A DNA stretch of 33,132 bases, taken from IMG/VR virus record IMGVR_UViG_3300008216_000044, positions 1-33,132 of that record, one strand, 5' to 3'. The position numbers and the translations under genes were made by a program. Below, piece by piece: positions 1 through 6,392 of this stretch. The DNA is from a virus. Position 1 is the first letter of the stretch. The number at the start of each line of letters is the position of its first letter. The notes beneath the pieces are model-generated. The model had not been told where the DNA came from. It ran no database searches and saw nothing but the letters and a program-made list of their open reading frames with translations.

Positions 1-2
1 CC

Positions 3-179
3 GCCGTGGAGGTCCCCGCTCCCCGCGCCGCCGTCGTCGGCACCGGCACCGGCCTGGAGCGCGCCCTCGCCGCGCTGCGCGACTCCCACACCCGGGCCGC
101 CCGGCCCGGCTACACCGACGCCGACGCCGTCGCCGACGCCGAGGCGATCATCGCCGCCTACCTCCGACAGACCACCTGA
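3..179 (+). CDS. C-terminal end of an unidentified protein (5' end outside window)
   Basis: The reading frame is open from the first bases of the window to a TGA at 177-179 and gives 58 residues. The visible part is Ala/Asp-rich and probably helical, ending in AAYLRQTT. No motif identifies a function. It runs in the same direction as the three plus-strand genes that follow and is separated from them by a strong hairpin, so it is probably the last gene of its own transcript. Its coding character rests on G/C-ending codons and on the position of the stop just before the hairpin; there is no independent support. Confidence 0.5.
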   Translation, partial: AVEVPAPRAAVVGTGTGLERALAALRDSHTRAARPGYTDADAVADAEAIIAAYLRQTT

Positions 180-192
180 CCGACCCACCCGA

Positions 193-224
193 GGGGCCCC
201 GGCCAACACCCCGGCCGGGGCCCC
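193..224 (+). terminator. Hairpin after the partial first gene
   Basis: Perfect 12-bp inverted repeat: arms 193-204 and 213-224, with an 8-nt loop. It lies between the stop at 179 and the GTG at 253. There is no T tract, as is usual for high-GC actinomycete hairpin terminators. Confidence 0.6.
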
Positions 225-252
225 CGCCGCCACGAACCCGAGGAGCCCGACC

Positions 253-639
253 GTGACTGCCCTGCACACCCTGTTCATCGGCGACGACCCCGCCGCCCGC
301 GAGGTGCTGCTGCACCTGCCCGGCGACGTCGCCCGCGCCGAGACCGTCGCCCAGGCCCGCGACTACCTCCTCGCCCCCGCCCCCGCAGACCGCCGCTACC
401 TGCTCGTCTACGGCGACGACGTCGCCACCGTCTACGGAACCCCCGGCCACGCCCAGGCCGCCCCCCTGGGGCCGTCCTGGGGCCCCCGGATCGTCCTCAC
501 CGCCGCCGACGTCATCGGCCCCGCCGTGTGGGCCGGGGCGGTCGCCCTCGGTGTCGACGGCGTGTTCCAGCTCCCCGCCGCGCTGCCCTCGCTGCTGCTG
601 CTCGCCGCCGGCGGCCAGGTGTTCGCGGGCCAGCGGTGA
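253..639 (+). CDS. CpaE/Ssd-like N-terminal domain protein, truncated
   Basis: 128 residues from a GTG preceded by GAGGAG. The pattern near the end (IVLTAADV, then AVWAGAVALGVDGVFQLP) resembles, from memory, the N-terminal pseudo-receiver domain of actinobacterial septum-site-determining (Ssd/CpaE-like) proteins, where a similar block precedes a MinD/ParA-type ATPase. Here the protein stops where that ATPase would begin, and no Walker motif is present. In full-length relatives this domain sits beside type IV pilus/secretion ATPases; its role when alone is unknown. The stop overlaps the next start by 4 nt (GTGA), so it is translationally coupled to the Cys-rich gene downstream. The family assignment is tentative. 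Confidence 0.55.
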   Translation: MTALHTLFIGDDPAAREVLLHLPGDVARAETVAQARDYLLAPAPADRRYLLVYGDDVATVYGTPGHAQAAPLGPSWGPRIVLTAADVIGPAVWAGAVALGVDGVFQLPAALPSLLLLAAGGQVFAGQR

Positions 640-959
640 CCACCACCGTGACCGGGGACGCCGTCCCGGCCCGCTGCCTCGACGACCCCGCCGCCGCCGA
701 GGTGATCACCGGGACGTGCGCGGTGTGCCTCACCGACCTGACGTGCGACGGCTACGGCTGGACCGACCCCGACGGCGACGCCGAGTGCCCCGGGGGCCGT
801 CAGATGTGCGAGCGCGGCTGCTACGGCCCCCTGCCCGGCCGCCCCCACCTCGCCGACCCGCCCTGCGGGCTGTGCGGCAGCACGGGGTTCGTCGCCGGCC
901 TGCACGACCCCGTCCCCGACTACCGCCCGACCTCACGACAGGATGGGGGCCCCCGATGA
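636..959 (+). CDS. Small Cys-rich protein, probable zinc binding
   Basis: 107 residues from a GTG that overlaps the previous stop. It contains two clear CxxC pairs (CAVC near residue 29 and CGLC near residue 86) plus further cysteines in CDG, ECPG and MCERGC. The spacing suggests one or two structural zinc sites in a soluble protein. The C-terminal part (PPCGLCGSTGFVAG) resembles a zinc-ribbon knuckle. No named family was recognised. Both neighbours overlap it by 4 nt, so it is the middle gene of a three-gene translationally coupled unit whose last member is a probable DNA-binding protein. Confidence 0.65.
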   Translation: MTTTVTGDAVPARCLDDPAAAEVITGTCAVCLTDLTCDGYGWTDPDGDAECPGGRQMCERGCYGPLPGRPHLADPPCGLCGSTGFVAGLHDPVPDYRPTSRQDGGPR

Positions 960-1378
960 GCGCGACCGTGGAGGCCACCATGACCGAGGAGGAGACCCCC
1001 CGTCCCAAGGGCGGACGCCCGGCCATCGGGTCGCACCGCTGGCCCTCGGGGAAGTCCCGGCAGGACCCCGTCAAGCTGCGCCCCGACGTGCTCGCCGCCC
1101 TCGACGCGCTCGCCGCGCGGCTCGCCGACACCCGCGCCGGCCAGATTCGCCGCGCCGTCGCGATGCTGCTCGCCGACCCGCCCAGCGCCGAGCAGGTCCG
1201 CGAGTTCGAGCCCCGCCGCCCGTACGGCGCGGGCCTGGTCCAGGTGGCGATCGGGTTCGCCGACGGGCAGCTCGCCGACCTCGACGCCCTCGCGGCCGCG
1301 TTGGACGTCGCCCGGTTCACGCTCCTGCGCTACGCCGTGGCGCGGCTGCTGGAGGCCGATCCGCCGACGGGCCGTTGA
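956..1378 (+). CDS. Tandem ribbon-helix-helix DNA-binding protein
   Basis: 140 residues; the ATG at 956 overlaps the previous TGA (ATGA). After a basic, Pro-rich N-terminal tail there are two similar blocks, about residues 38-73 (VKLRPDVLAALDALAARL then TRAGQIRRAVAMLL) and 95-133 (VQVAIGFADGQLADLDALA then RFTLLRYAVARLL). Each has the strand-helix-turn-helix pattern of a CopG/Arc ribbon-helix-helix motif. That fold normally dimerises through the strands, so two copies in one chain could form an intramolecular pseudo-dimer. The likely role is transcriptional control or DNA binding on a mobile element. Its 3' end overlaps the convergent translocase gene by 49 nt. An alternative start is the ATG at 980. 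Confidence 0.7.
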   Translation: MSATVEATMTEEETPRPKGGRPAIGSHRWPSGKSRQDPVKLRPDVLAALDALAARLADTRAGQIRRAVAMLLADPPSAEQVREFEPRRPYGAGLVQVAIGFADGQLADLDALAAALDVARFTLLRYAVARLLEADPPTGR

Positions 1379-3027
1379 CGGTCTGCGGCTCGCCGGCGAG
1401 GGCGACCCGCACGGACGTAGACGCCCCGCTGCGGCCGATCCAGCAGGCCGTCGTCCACGCACGCCGACAGTTCGTTCTGGATCGACTTCACCGACGCGGG
1501 GACGGCCTCGGGCCAGTCCTTCGACGCGGCGAACACCTCCGCGGTCTTCGTCGGCCCCTTCCCCACTGCGGCGAGCACGAGCGTGCGCAGCTCCCCGTTC
1601 CGCGGGCCGTCCGGCCCGTCACCGTCGGCCGCGGCGGCGGTGGCCGGTTCGGGGTCCTCGTCGGGGACCGTCCCGGCGAGCCGGTCGGCCCACACCGCCA
1701 GGTCGTGCCCGCCGGCCTCGACGTCGCCGGGGTGGAGCTCGGCCCGGGGCGCGGCCGCCGCCCACTCGTGGTTGTCGGCGGGCTCCCACGTGCGCAGCAT
1801 CGTCGAGCGCCGGTCCGGGCCGTACAGGTAGGCCGCCCCCTGCAGCGGGGTGACCCCGTCGGGCAGGGTCTCGGGCAGGTCGGCGGGCTGGACCCCGTCC
1901 ATGTCGCCGGCGAACGCCATCCCGGCCTGCTCGCGGGTGCGGGTCTTGAACGAGATCACGTTGCCCGACACCATGCCGCGCAGGTCGGTGTTCCCGCCCA
2001 GCTCGGTCCCGGAGATCGACTGGCCGCAGATGGTGACGCGGACACCGAGGCCCCGGCCGCCCTGCGCGAGGTAGACCACCATGCTGACCAGCTCGGCCGC
2101 GAGCTTTGACCCGAGCGCCTTGCGGAGCATGGGGAACTCGTCGATCACCACCTGGAGGTACGGGCTGCACGTCAGGACCGGGTCGAAGTGGTCGATCCCC
2201 GTCCGCTCCCGCCCGGCAGCGTCTACCCAGCGCAGCGTGGCGAACCGGCGCGACCGCGCATCGGCGATCCGCACGGCCGCGCGCACCATCCGCATGATGT
2301 TGTGCGGGGAGGCCGCCCACCAGCCCATCGCCGGCGAGGTCCGCCACTGTGGGAACGACGTCCCGCCCTTGCCGTCCCCGAGGAAGGTCACGAACAGCGA
2401 CCGCTGGCGGCCGTGCCCGTCGACGTAGCGGCACTGGCTGGTCTCCCGCAGCATCCACTGCAGGAACGCCGTCTTCCCGCGGCCCTGCGCGCCGGCGACC
2501 AACCAGTGCACCGCCCCAGACCCGGGCTCGAAGAACCGCATGTGAGCCGGTGCCTCGTCGACGTAGCGGCCGGCGGGCGCGATCCCGGTCGTCGCCAGCA
2601 GCGGCGAGGGCCCCGGCCACGGCGCCGAGGTGAGCAGCGGGTTCGAGTGGATCAGGGTCAGGCGGGCACGGGCGTGGTGCCCGCCGGGCATGGGGCTGAC
2701 GTCGCAGGTGCCATCGGGCATCAGGGCGGCGCCGAGGTTCGGCGCGAGCATCCGGACCGTGGCGTAGGTCTGCCGGCCGCCGGGGGCGCACACGACGGTG
2801 GCCTCCCACCCGGCCAGGGTCTCGCGGACGTCCTCGAGGTGGGACCCCGGCAGGAGCCCGCCCGGGCGGCTGACGTGGACGTCCCAGGCGTCCTCCAGCC
2901 ACGTCCGGGCCGGGATGACGTCCTCGACCAACACGGGGGCCGGGTGGCGCGTCGGGTCCCACCGCCACCAATACGGCAGCGACGCCGCGGTGAGCCCGAG
3001 CATCGCGAGCAGGTCCGGGTCAAGCAC
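1330..3027 (-). CDS. TraB/FtsK-type DNA translocase
   Basis: 565 residues from a GTG. Walker A is GAQGRGKT (about 179-186) and Walker B is VVIDEF (about 293-298), followed by a conserved-looking QGGRGLGVRVTICGQS stretch typical of FtsK/SpoIIIE/TraB motors. A Pro/Asp-rich linker (about 450-475) leads to a likely winged-helix domain (about 476-540: LRTLVLAAVGKG, then TKTAEVF and RGVYVR). A motor plus C-terminal winged helix matches actinomycete TraB, which pumps double-stranded plasmid DNA between mycelial cells; FtsK gamma is organised similarly. No membrane segment is present, whereas TraB and FtsK are normally membrane anchored. The gene immediately upstream encodes a small membrane protein and overlaps by 8 nt, so the anchor may be supplied in trans. 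It is the last gene of the minus-strand operon. A chromosome-type FtsK role is unlikely because the protein is short and set in plasmid context. Confidence 0.85.
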   Translation of the reverse strand: MLDPDLLAMLGLTAASLPYWWRWDPTRHPAPVLVEDVIPARTWLEDAWDVHVSRPGGLLPGSHLEDVRETLAGWEATVVCAPGGRQTYATVRMLAPNLGAALMPDGTCDVSPMPGGHHARARLTLIHSNPLLTSAPWPGPSPLLATTGIAPAGRYVDEAPAHMRFFEPGSGAVHWLVAGAQGRGKTAFLQWMLRETSQCRYVDGHGRQRSLFVTFLGDGKGGTSFPQWRTSPAMGWWAASPHNIMRMVRAAVRIADARSRRFATLRWVDAAGRERTGIDHFDPVLTCSPYLQVVIDEFPMLRKALGSKLAAELVSMVVYLAQGGRGLGVRVTICGQSISGTELGGNTDLRGMVSGNVISFKTRTREQAGMAFAGDMDGVQPADLPETLPDGVTPLQGAAYLYGPDRRSTMLRTWEPADNHEWAAAAPRAELHPGDVEAGGHDLAVWADRLAGTVPDEDPEPATAAAADGDGPDGPRNGELRTLVLAAVGKGPTKTAEVFAASKDWPEAVPASVKSIQNELSACVDDGLLDRPQRGVYVRAGRPRRRAADRQRPVGGSASSSRATA

Positions 3028-3388
3028 CGAGGCTCACCGCCGTGAGGTAGTAGAGGGTGATCGCGACGACGATGGTCGCCTCGCCGCGGTGTCGGGCCCG
3101 TGCCCATCCGGCGATGCCGAGGGCGACGGCGAGGGCGAGCACCGGCCACGTCGGTAGCGCGGCCGCCCGCAGCAGCCGGATCGCCGCGGCCGACCCGCCC
3201 ACGACCAGCAGCAGCAGCAGCGGGGCGAGCATGTGCCGTGCCCGCCACAGCCGTGCACGGGCGGCATGACGGCGAGCACGTTCGCGCGCCTCGGCCTGGC
3301 GGGCCTGTTCGGCCAGCCACGCGCCGGTGAGCTGTTCGGCCGTGGGGGTCTCGGGGTCCTCCCGCGACCACGGGCGCAGCATGTCCAC
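3020..3388 (-). CDS. Small membrane protein, possible anchor of the translocase
   Basis: 122 residues from a GTG. A charged helical N-terminal half (Arg/Ala/Glu-rich, about residues 15-50) precedes two or three hydrophobic segments, including APLLLLLVVGGSAAA, WPVLALAVALGIAGW and TIVVAITLYYLTAV. Its stop lies inside the start region of the TraB/FtsK-like gene (8-nt overlap), which implies translational coupling. Because the downstream motor lacks the N-terminal membrane domain usual for its family, this protein may provide it; that is inference. It could equally be a Spd-type plasmid spread protein. No sequence family was recognised. Confidence 0.7.
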   Translation of the reverse strand: MDMLRPWSREDPETPTAEQLTGAWLAEQARQAEARERARRHAARARLWRARHMLAPLLLLLVVGGSAAAIRLLRAAALPTWPVLALAVALGIAGWARARHRGEATIVVAITLYYLTAVSLGA

Positions 3389-3409
3389 GATGGGGGCCTC
3401 CGCAGATCA

Positions 3410-3446
3410 CCCGGCCCGCCGACCCCGTAGGGGTCGACGGGCCGGG
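3410..3446 (-). terminator. Hairpin inside the transfer operon
   Basis: Inverted repeat with arms 3410-3426 and 3430-3446 and a GTA loop: 16 base pairs with one C/A mismatch. It lies between the stop at 3485 and the GTG at 3388, so on the minus strand it could attenuate expression of the last two genes. Confidence 0.6.
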
Positions 3447-3484
3447 CCCGGGGTGGGGTGTTGAGCCGGTCTGGTGGGCGCGCC

Positions 3485-4255
3485 TCAGCGCGCGGTGTAC
3501 GCCGGGGTGTCCGCGGCGTGCTTGGCGTTCTGCACGGCCTCACGGATCGCGCCGTGCCGTTCGAGCAGCCTCTCGATGTTGCCCAGCGCGCGGTCGCTGA
3601 ACTCGGCCAGCTCCCCGAGGGTGTCGGCGTCCATGTTCCGGGCGGTCAGCCCTGCGACGAGGACCTCGTGGTCGGCGAGGACCTGCCGGTAGAACGCCTC
3701 GACGTCGTCGACCTTGACGTCGTCGGCGGTGAACTTGCTGGTGGGTGCGGTCATGGTGACTCCTCCGAGTGACGGTTTCGTGCTGTTCGGGTGCTTTGGT
3801 CGGGGTTGGGCGACGGGCGGCTGCTCGTGCTCGCCGAGCGGGTACGCCGGTCGCGCGGGTGGCGTGTCGTCCGGACGGGTGACCTCTGTTGGGCGCACAC
3901 CAAGGTCGGCTCGTCGCTGCTCGCGCGCCGCGTCGACGCCACGCCGCCACTCAGCGGCGAGCCGATCGCGCAGGGCGAGCAGTCGGTCGATCCAGTCGGC
4001 TGCACGGCCCCCGGCCGTGTTGAGGACGTCGCCGGCCTTGTCCAGCCACTTGCCCCCGTGCGACCCGGACCCGCCGCCGGTGGAGGCCGGGGGGCGCGCC
4101 TCACGCGGCGGGCGCGGCTCGCGCGGCGGACGAGACGGGCGCGACGTCGTCGAGTCCAGTGTGCCGGTGATCAGCCCGGTGCGGCTCAGCATCGGCCCGA
4201 GCTGGTCGGTTGCGCGCATCCACCAGTAGGCGAGGAACAGCGACAACTCGAACAT
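3485..4255 (-). CDS. Unknown protein with N-terminal hydrophobic helix; second in-frame start at 3754
   Basis: 256 residues from the ATG at 4255, which overlaps the previous stop (TGATG). A short hydrophobic N-terminus (FELSLFLAYWWM) is followed by a Pro/Arg-rich low-complexity stretch and an amphipathic helix (WLDKAGDVLN to DRLAAEWRRGVDAAREQ). A disordered segment then uses codons rare for this DNA (CCA, CAA, AAA, TCA, GGA). At 3752-3754 a second ATG follows a near-perfect GGAGGA ribosome site and would give an 89-residue acidic helical protein (MTAPTSKFTADDVK...). There is no stop between the two parts, so either one protein with internal initiation or two products from one frame is possible. 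The 89-residue product is the more confidently expressed unit. Function unknown; it sits within the transfer-type operon. Confidence 0.6.
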   Translation of the reverse strand: MFELSLFLAYWWMRATDQLGPMLSRTGLITGTLDSTTSRPSRPPREPRPPREARPPASTGGGSGSHGGKWLDKAGDVLNTAGGRAADWIDRLLALRDRLAAEWRRGVDAAREQRRADLGVRPTEVTRPDDTPPARPAYPLGEHEQPPVAQPRPKHPNSTKPSLGGVTMTAPTSKFTADDVKVDDVEAFYRQVLADHEVLVAGLTARNMDADTLGELAEFSDRALGNIERLLERHGAIREAVQNAKHAADTPAYTAR

Positions 4256-4659
4256 CAGAACAGGAGGTCGGTCAGGGCGCCGCCGGCGCCATTGATCGCC
4301 GCGCCCACGGTGAGGATCAGCGTCGGAATCCACCCGTCACCGATCATCGTCGCGAGCATCGGCAGGAACAGGGCGACGACGGCCGTCGTGCGGGACGCGG
4401 CCCCCTTGTTCCTCGGCCACAGGTCGTGCCCGAGCTGCAGGCTCATCCACACCGCGGCGCCGACCAGGACGACGATCGCCCCCCCGACCCACGGGCCGAG
4501 GGTCGTGGCGATCCAGCCCGCGCCGGTGCTGAACAGCCCGAGCAGGAAGGCGTTCACCCCGGCGCCGGCGCCGAACCACATCACCGGCACGGTCCGGGCC
4601 AGCTTCTTCTTCCGCAGGAAGAACAGCCCGCCGAGGAACAGGGCGACGGTCGCCATCAC
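4255..4659 (-). CDS. Polytopic membrane protein of the transfer-type operon
   Basis: 134 residues from a GTG (an ATG follows immediately), overlapping the previous gene by 4 nt and preceded by GGGGGTGATGG. About four hydrophobic segments are visible, among them ATVALFLGGLFFL, PVMWFGAGAGVNAFLLGLF, GGAIVVLVGAAVWMSL and ILTVGAAINGAGGAL, with a basic RKKK after the first. No enzymatic motif. Small membrane proteins encoded directly upstream of TraB in Streptomyces plasmids (Spd proteins) help plasmid spread through the mycelium; position and topology fit that class but there is no sequence proof. Confidence 0.7.
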   Translation of the reverse strand: MMATVALFLGGLFFLRKKKLARTVPVMWFGAGAGVNAFLLGLFSTGAGWIATTLGPWVGGAIVVLVGAAVWMSLQLGHDLWPRNKGAASRTTAVVALFLPMLATMIGDGWIPTLILTVGAAINGAGGALTDLLF

Positions 4660-5222
4660 CCATCACCCCCCGCCGTGGCGATCGCCTCGGCCGCGGCGTC
4701 CGTGGCCCCGAACAGCCAGCCCAGCAGCAGCCAGGTGCCGATCACGCCGAGCGCGGTGAGGAACCGCGACGGCCGCTGCACCACGTAGGCCAGCGCGTAG
4801 GCGAGCACCGTCACGGGCACGGCCAGGAGCCAGCCGTAGGCCCGGCCGAGGAACTCCAGGGCGGGGTGCCGCTCCCCGGGGACCACGGCCCCGTCACGGA
4901 CCCAGGCGACGACGTCGGCGACGGTGGCCGGGCCGACCCGCCAGAACGACCGGTGCCCGGCCTGCCCAGTCTCCTCGCGCACGGCGGCCTCGGCGTGGAC
5001 GTAGCGGGTGTGCCGCTCCCCCCGGTCGAGCTCGTCGGAGACGCCGCGGGCGATGGGCACCCGGAGCGCATCCCACAGCGCCGCGGCGGCCTCGCGCGTG
5101 TACGCGCGCGTGCACGTCCGCGCGCGAGGCTCCTCGTCCGGGGGGTCCTCCCCCGTTGCCGTTGCCGTTGCCGGTCGTGCCGGCTGCCAGGTCGGCGGCC
5201 GGTCGTGCTCGGTGGTGGTCAT
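4656..5222 (-). CDS. Membrane protein with cytoplasmic N-terminal domain
   Basis: 188 residues from the ATG at 5222, which overlaps the previous TGA. An upstream in-frame extension exists but is a shadow of the neighbouring gene. A disordered N-terminus includes an alternating Ala/Thr run made by tandem 6-bp repeats. A helical domain follows (about 40-115: TREAAAALWDALRVP, FWRVGPATVADVVAWVRDG), then two hydrophobic helices near the end (AYGWLLAVPVTVLAYALAYVV and FLTALGVIGTWLLLGWLFG). Nucleotides 5093-5116 form a 24-nt run of strictly alternating pyrimidine and purine. Function unknown; presumed part of the membrane complex around the translocase. Confidence 0.65.
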   Translation of the reverse strand: MTTTEHDRPPTWQPARPATATATGEDPPDEEPRARTCTRAYTREAAAALWDALRVPIARGVSDELDRGERHTRYVHAEAAVREETGQAGHRSFWRVGPATVADVVAWVRDGAVVPGERHPALEFLGRAYGWLLAVPVTVLAYALAYVVQRPSRFLTALGVIGTWLLLGWLFGATDAAAEAIATAGGDG

Positions 5223-5461
5223 GTCATCTGCTCCAGCTCTCTGATCTGGCGGTCCATCTGCTCCAGTGCGGTCGCGGCGGCCTGCTCGGCCGCGGCGGCG
5301 GGGGCGTGTCGGATGGCGGCTCCGAGGTGGAGGGCCCGCACCCGGATCGCGTCCCAAGGGGTCTGTGCGGCGGCGACGAGGTCGTCGTAGTAGCGGCGGC
5401 GGCGGTGCGCGGCGGCGAGGGCGCCGATCGCCTTTCCGGCCTTGACCCTCCGTCCGGGCAT
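5219..5461 (-). CDS. Small basic, helical protein
   Basis: 80 residues from the ATG at 5461, behind a strong AGGAGG site. The N-terminal half is basic (GRRVKAGK, AAHRRRRYYDD) and the C-terminal half is an Ala/Glu/Gln helix likely to form a coiled coil (EQAAATALEQMDRQIRELEQ). It has no membrane segment and overlaps the next gene by 4 nt (ATGA). Such small basic coiled-coil proteins can be nucleic-acid or partner-binding adaptors; no family was recognised. Confidence 0.65.
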   Translation of the reverse strand: MPGRRVKAGKAIGALAAAHRRRRYYDDLVAAAQTPWDAIRVRALHLGAAIRHAPAAAAEQAAATALEQMDRQIRELEQMT

Positions 5462-5470
5462 TCTGACCTC

Positions 5471-5695
5471 CTATTCCGTCAATACATAGAGGCCGACGGA
5501 TTGCCCGTTACTTGTTTCTACGTGCATTTCGTATTCGGCGATTCCGCCGCGGCCGTCGCGGGCTGCGGCGTCCCGGAGGACCCGCCCGAGCAGCTGCTCG
5601 TGATCACCGGCGCCGAGGTCGACGTGCGTGATCAGCTCAGCGCCGGCGGGGTAGCCCCGGAACGCGAGGCGGCAGCGCACCAGCTCGGCGGCCAT
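5471..5695 (-). CDS. Small unknown soluble protein
   Basis: 74 residues from the ATG at 5695, overlapping the previous stop (TGATG). The sequence alternates strand-like and helix-like parts (RCRLAFRGYPAGAEL, EYEMHVETSNGQSVGLYVLTE) and has no hydrophobic segment. The last 40 bases use A/T-rich codons (TTG, ACG, GAA, TAT-type) unlike the neighbours. No family recognised. It is the second gene of the minus-strand operon, just before the strong ribosome site of the next gene. Confidence 0.6.
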   Translation of the reverse strand: MAAELVRCRLAFRGYPAGAELITHVDLGAGDHEQLLGRVLRDAAARDGRGGIAEYEMHVETSNGQSVGLYVLTE

Positions 5696-5913
5696 CACGA
5701 CCTCCGCACGCGCGTGTGGACCTCGCCGAGCAGCGTCCCGGCCCCCACGGCGGCCGCCGTCCCGACCAGCTGCACGAGCGCCGGGGGATGGCCGTGCAGC
5801 CCCAGCCCGAGGCCGTAGGCGAGTACGACCAGGGCGACGGCAACGAGCCCCACCTGCACGCCGGCGAGCACGCGCGTAGAGCGCACCCCAGCGTCTGACC
5901 TCGATCCGGGCAT
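5695..5913 (-). CDS. Two-helix membrane protein, first gene of the transfer-type operon
   Basis: 72 residues from the ATG at 5913, preceded by CAGGAGGT at good spacing. Two hydrophobic segments (about 17-37, VQVGLVAVALVVLAYGLGLG; about 45-62, ALVQLVGTAAAVGAGTLLG) are flanked by basic residues, suggesting a hairpin in the membrane with both ends in the cytoplasm. It follows a promoter candidate and a structured leader at 5945-6040, so it probably begins the operon that ends with the TraB/FtsK-like gene. Function unknown. Confidence 0.65.
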   Translation of the reverse strand: MPGSRSDAGVRSTRVLAGVQVGLVAVALVVLAYGLGLGLHGHPPALVQLVGTAAAVGAGTLLGEVHTRVRRS

Positions 5914-5944
5914 GGCGAGTAGACCTCCTGGCCTGTGTTGGATT

Positions 5945-6004
5945 TCGGCCGCCCGCCGCGCCGGGCGGGGAGGGGGCCCCCGGTGAGCTGCGGCGGGCGG
6001 CCGA
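5945..6004 (-). promoter_or_regulatory. Stem-loop at the predicted 5' end of the transfer-operon mRNA
   Basis: Perfect 15-bp inverted repeat, arms 5945-5959 and 5990-6004, with an inner G/C-rich loop that can pair further (a GGGGGCCCCC core). It begins about 7 nt after the -10 candidate at 6012-6017, where transcription would be expected to start. It may stabilise the mRNA or attenuate transcription. Confidence 0.5.
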
Positions 6005-6011
6005 TGCCAGC

Positions 6012-6040
6012 ACTATGCACGCCTGAGGTGAATAAGTCCA
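6012..6040 (-). promoter_or_regulatory. Promoter candidate for the minus-strand transfer operon
   Basis: Read on the minus strand: -35 TGGACT (6035-6040), 17-nt spacer, -10 CATAGT (6012-6017). The 9-bp operator arm at 6025-6033 lies inside the spacer, where a bound protein would block RNA polymerase. Assigned by eye. Confidence 0.45.
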
Positions 6041-6101
6041 GCCGCGACACGACACGCCCCCACCTGGGCGATGCTGCTCGACACGCACCGCCATTCACCT
6101 C
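6025..6101. promoter_or_regulatory. Inverted 9-bp operator pair between divergent operons
   Basis: GAGGTGAAT at 6025-6033 and its exact reverse complement ATTCACCTC at 6093-6101, with 59 nt between them. Each arm touches one of the two divergent promoter candidates. A likely ligand is one of the regulators encoded just downstream (6980-7840 or 7907-8269); this is inference. Confidence 0.5.
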
Positions 6102-6105
6102 TAGG

Positions 6106-6135
6106 TTGACTGCCGCCCGCCCGGCCGGGGACACT
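6106..6135 (+). promoter_or_regulatory. Promoter candidate for the plus-strand regulator operon
   Basis: -35 TTGACT (6106-6111), 18-nt spacer, weak -10 GACACT (6130-6135), upstream of the ATG at 6173. The right operator arm ends 4 nt before the -35. Assigned by eye; the -10 is poor. Confidence 0.35.
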
Positions 6136-6172
6136 CCGCAGGTCGCACCGCCGATCGGGAGGGGAAGCCCCG

Positions 6173-6391
6173 ATGGACCACACGCCCGCCGTCGAGATCG
6201 AGACCTACGTGACCACCGCCGACTGCTCCGACCGCGTCCAGTGCCCCTCCGGGCACCGGGTCAACGTCATGCCCGGGGGCCGGGTCGTGCAGGGCAAGCG
6301 CATCCCCGATGCCGTCCGCGCCGCGCTCGTCGAGCTGGGCATGCCCGCCGCCGAGGACGCGGTGTGGATTCCCGACGGGCTGGAGGTGTGA
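6173..6391 (+). CDS. Small unknown protein heading the regulator operon
   Basis: 72 residues from the ATG at 6173, behind GGGAGGGGA. Predicted short strands are followed by a helix (IPDAVRAALVELG). It has two cysteines (DCSDRVQCPSGH), a spacing that could hold a metal but is not diagnostic. It is first in a plus-strand operon with a DUF6879-like gene 1 nt downstream and an XRE regulator after that. No family was recognised; small acidic partners of this kind are common beside DUF5753 regulators in actinomycetes. Confidence 0.6.
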   Translation: MDHTPAVEIETYVTTADCSDRVQCPSGHRVNVMPGGRVVQGKRIPDAVRAALVELGMPAAEDAVWIPDGLEV

Positions 6392-6392
6392 G

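Noticed and set aside
3410-3446. Conjugation clt (TraB recognition) repeats near the translocase
   Set aside because: I looked for tandem 8-bp direct repeats around 3389-3484 and 5914-6172 and found none; the structure at 3410-3446 is a simple hairpin.
5093-5116. 24-nt alternating pyrimidine-purine tract as a Z-DNA regulatory element
   Set aside because: It lies inside a coding region and encodes Arg/Thr/Tyr/Ala codons; such runs arise easily at this G+C content and no regulatory context supports it.
6012-6101. Attachment (att) site for integration
   Set aside because: No integrase gene or tRNA-like sequence is present; the inverted 9-bp arms fit operators better.
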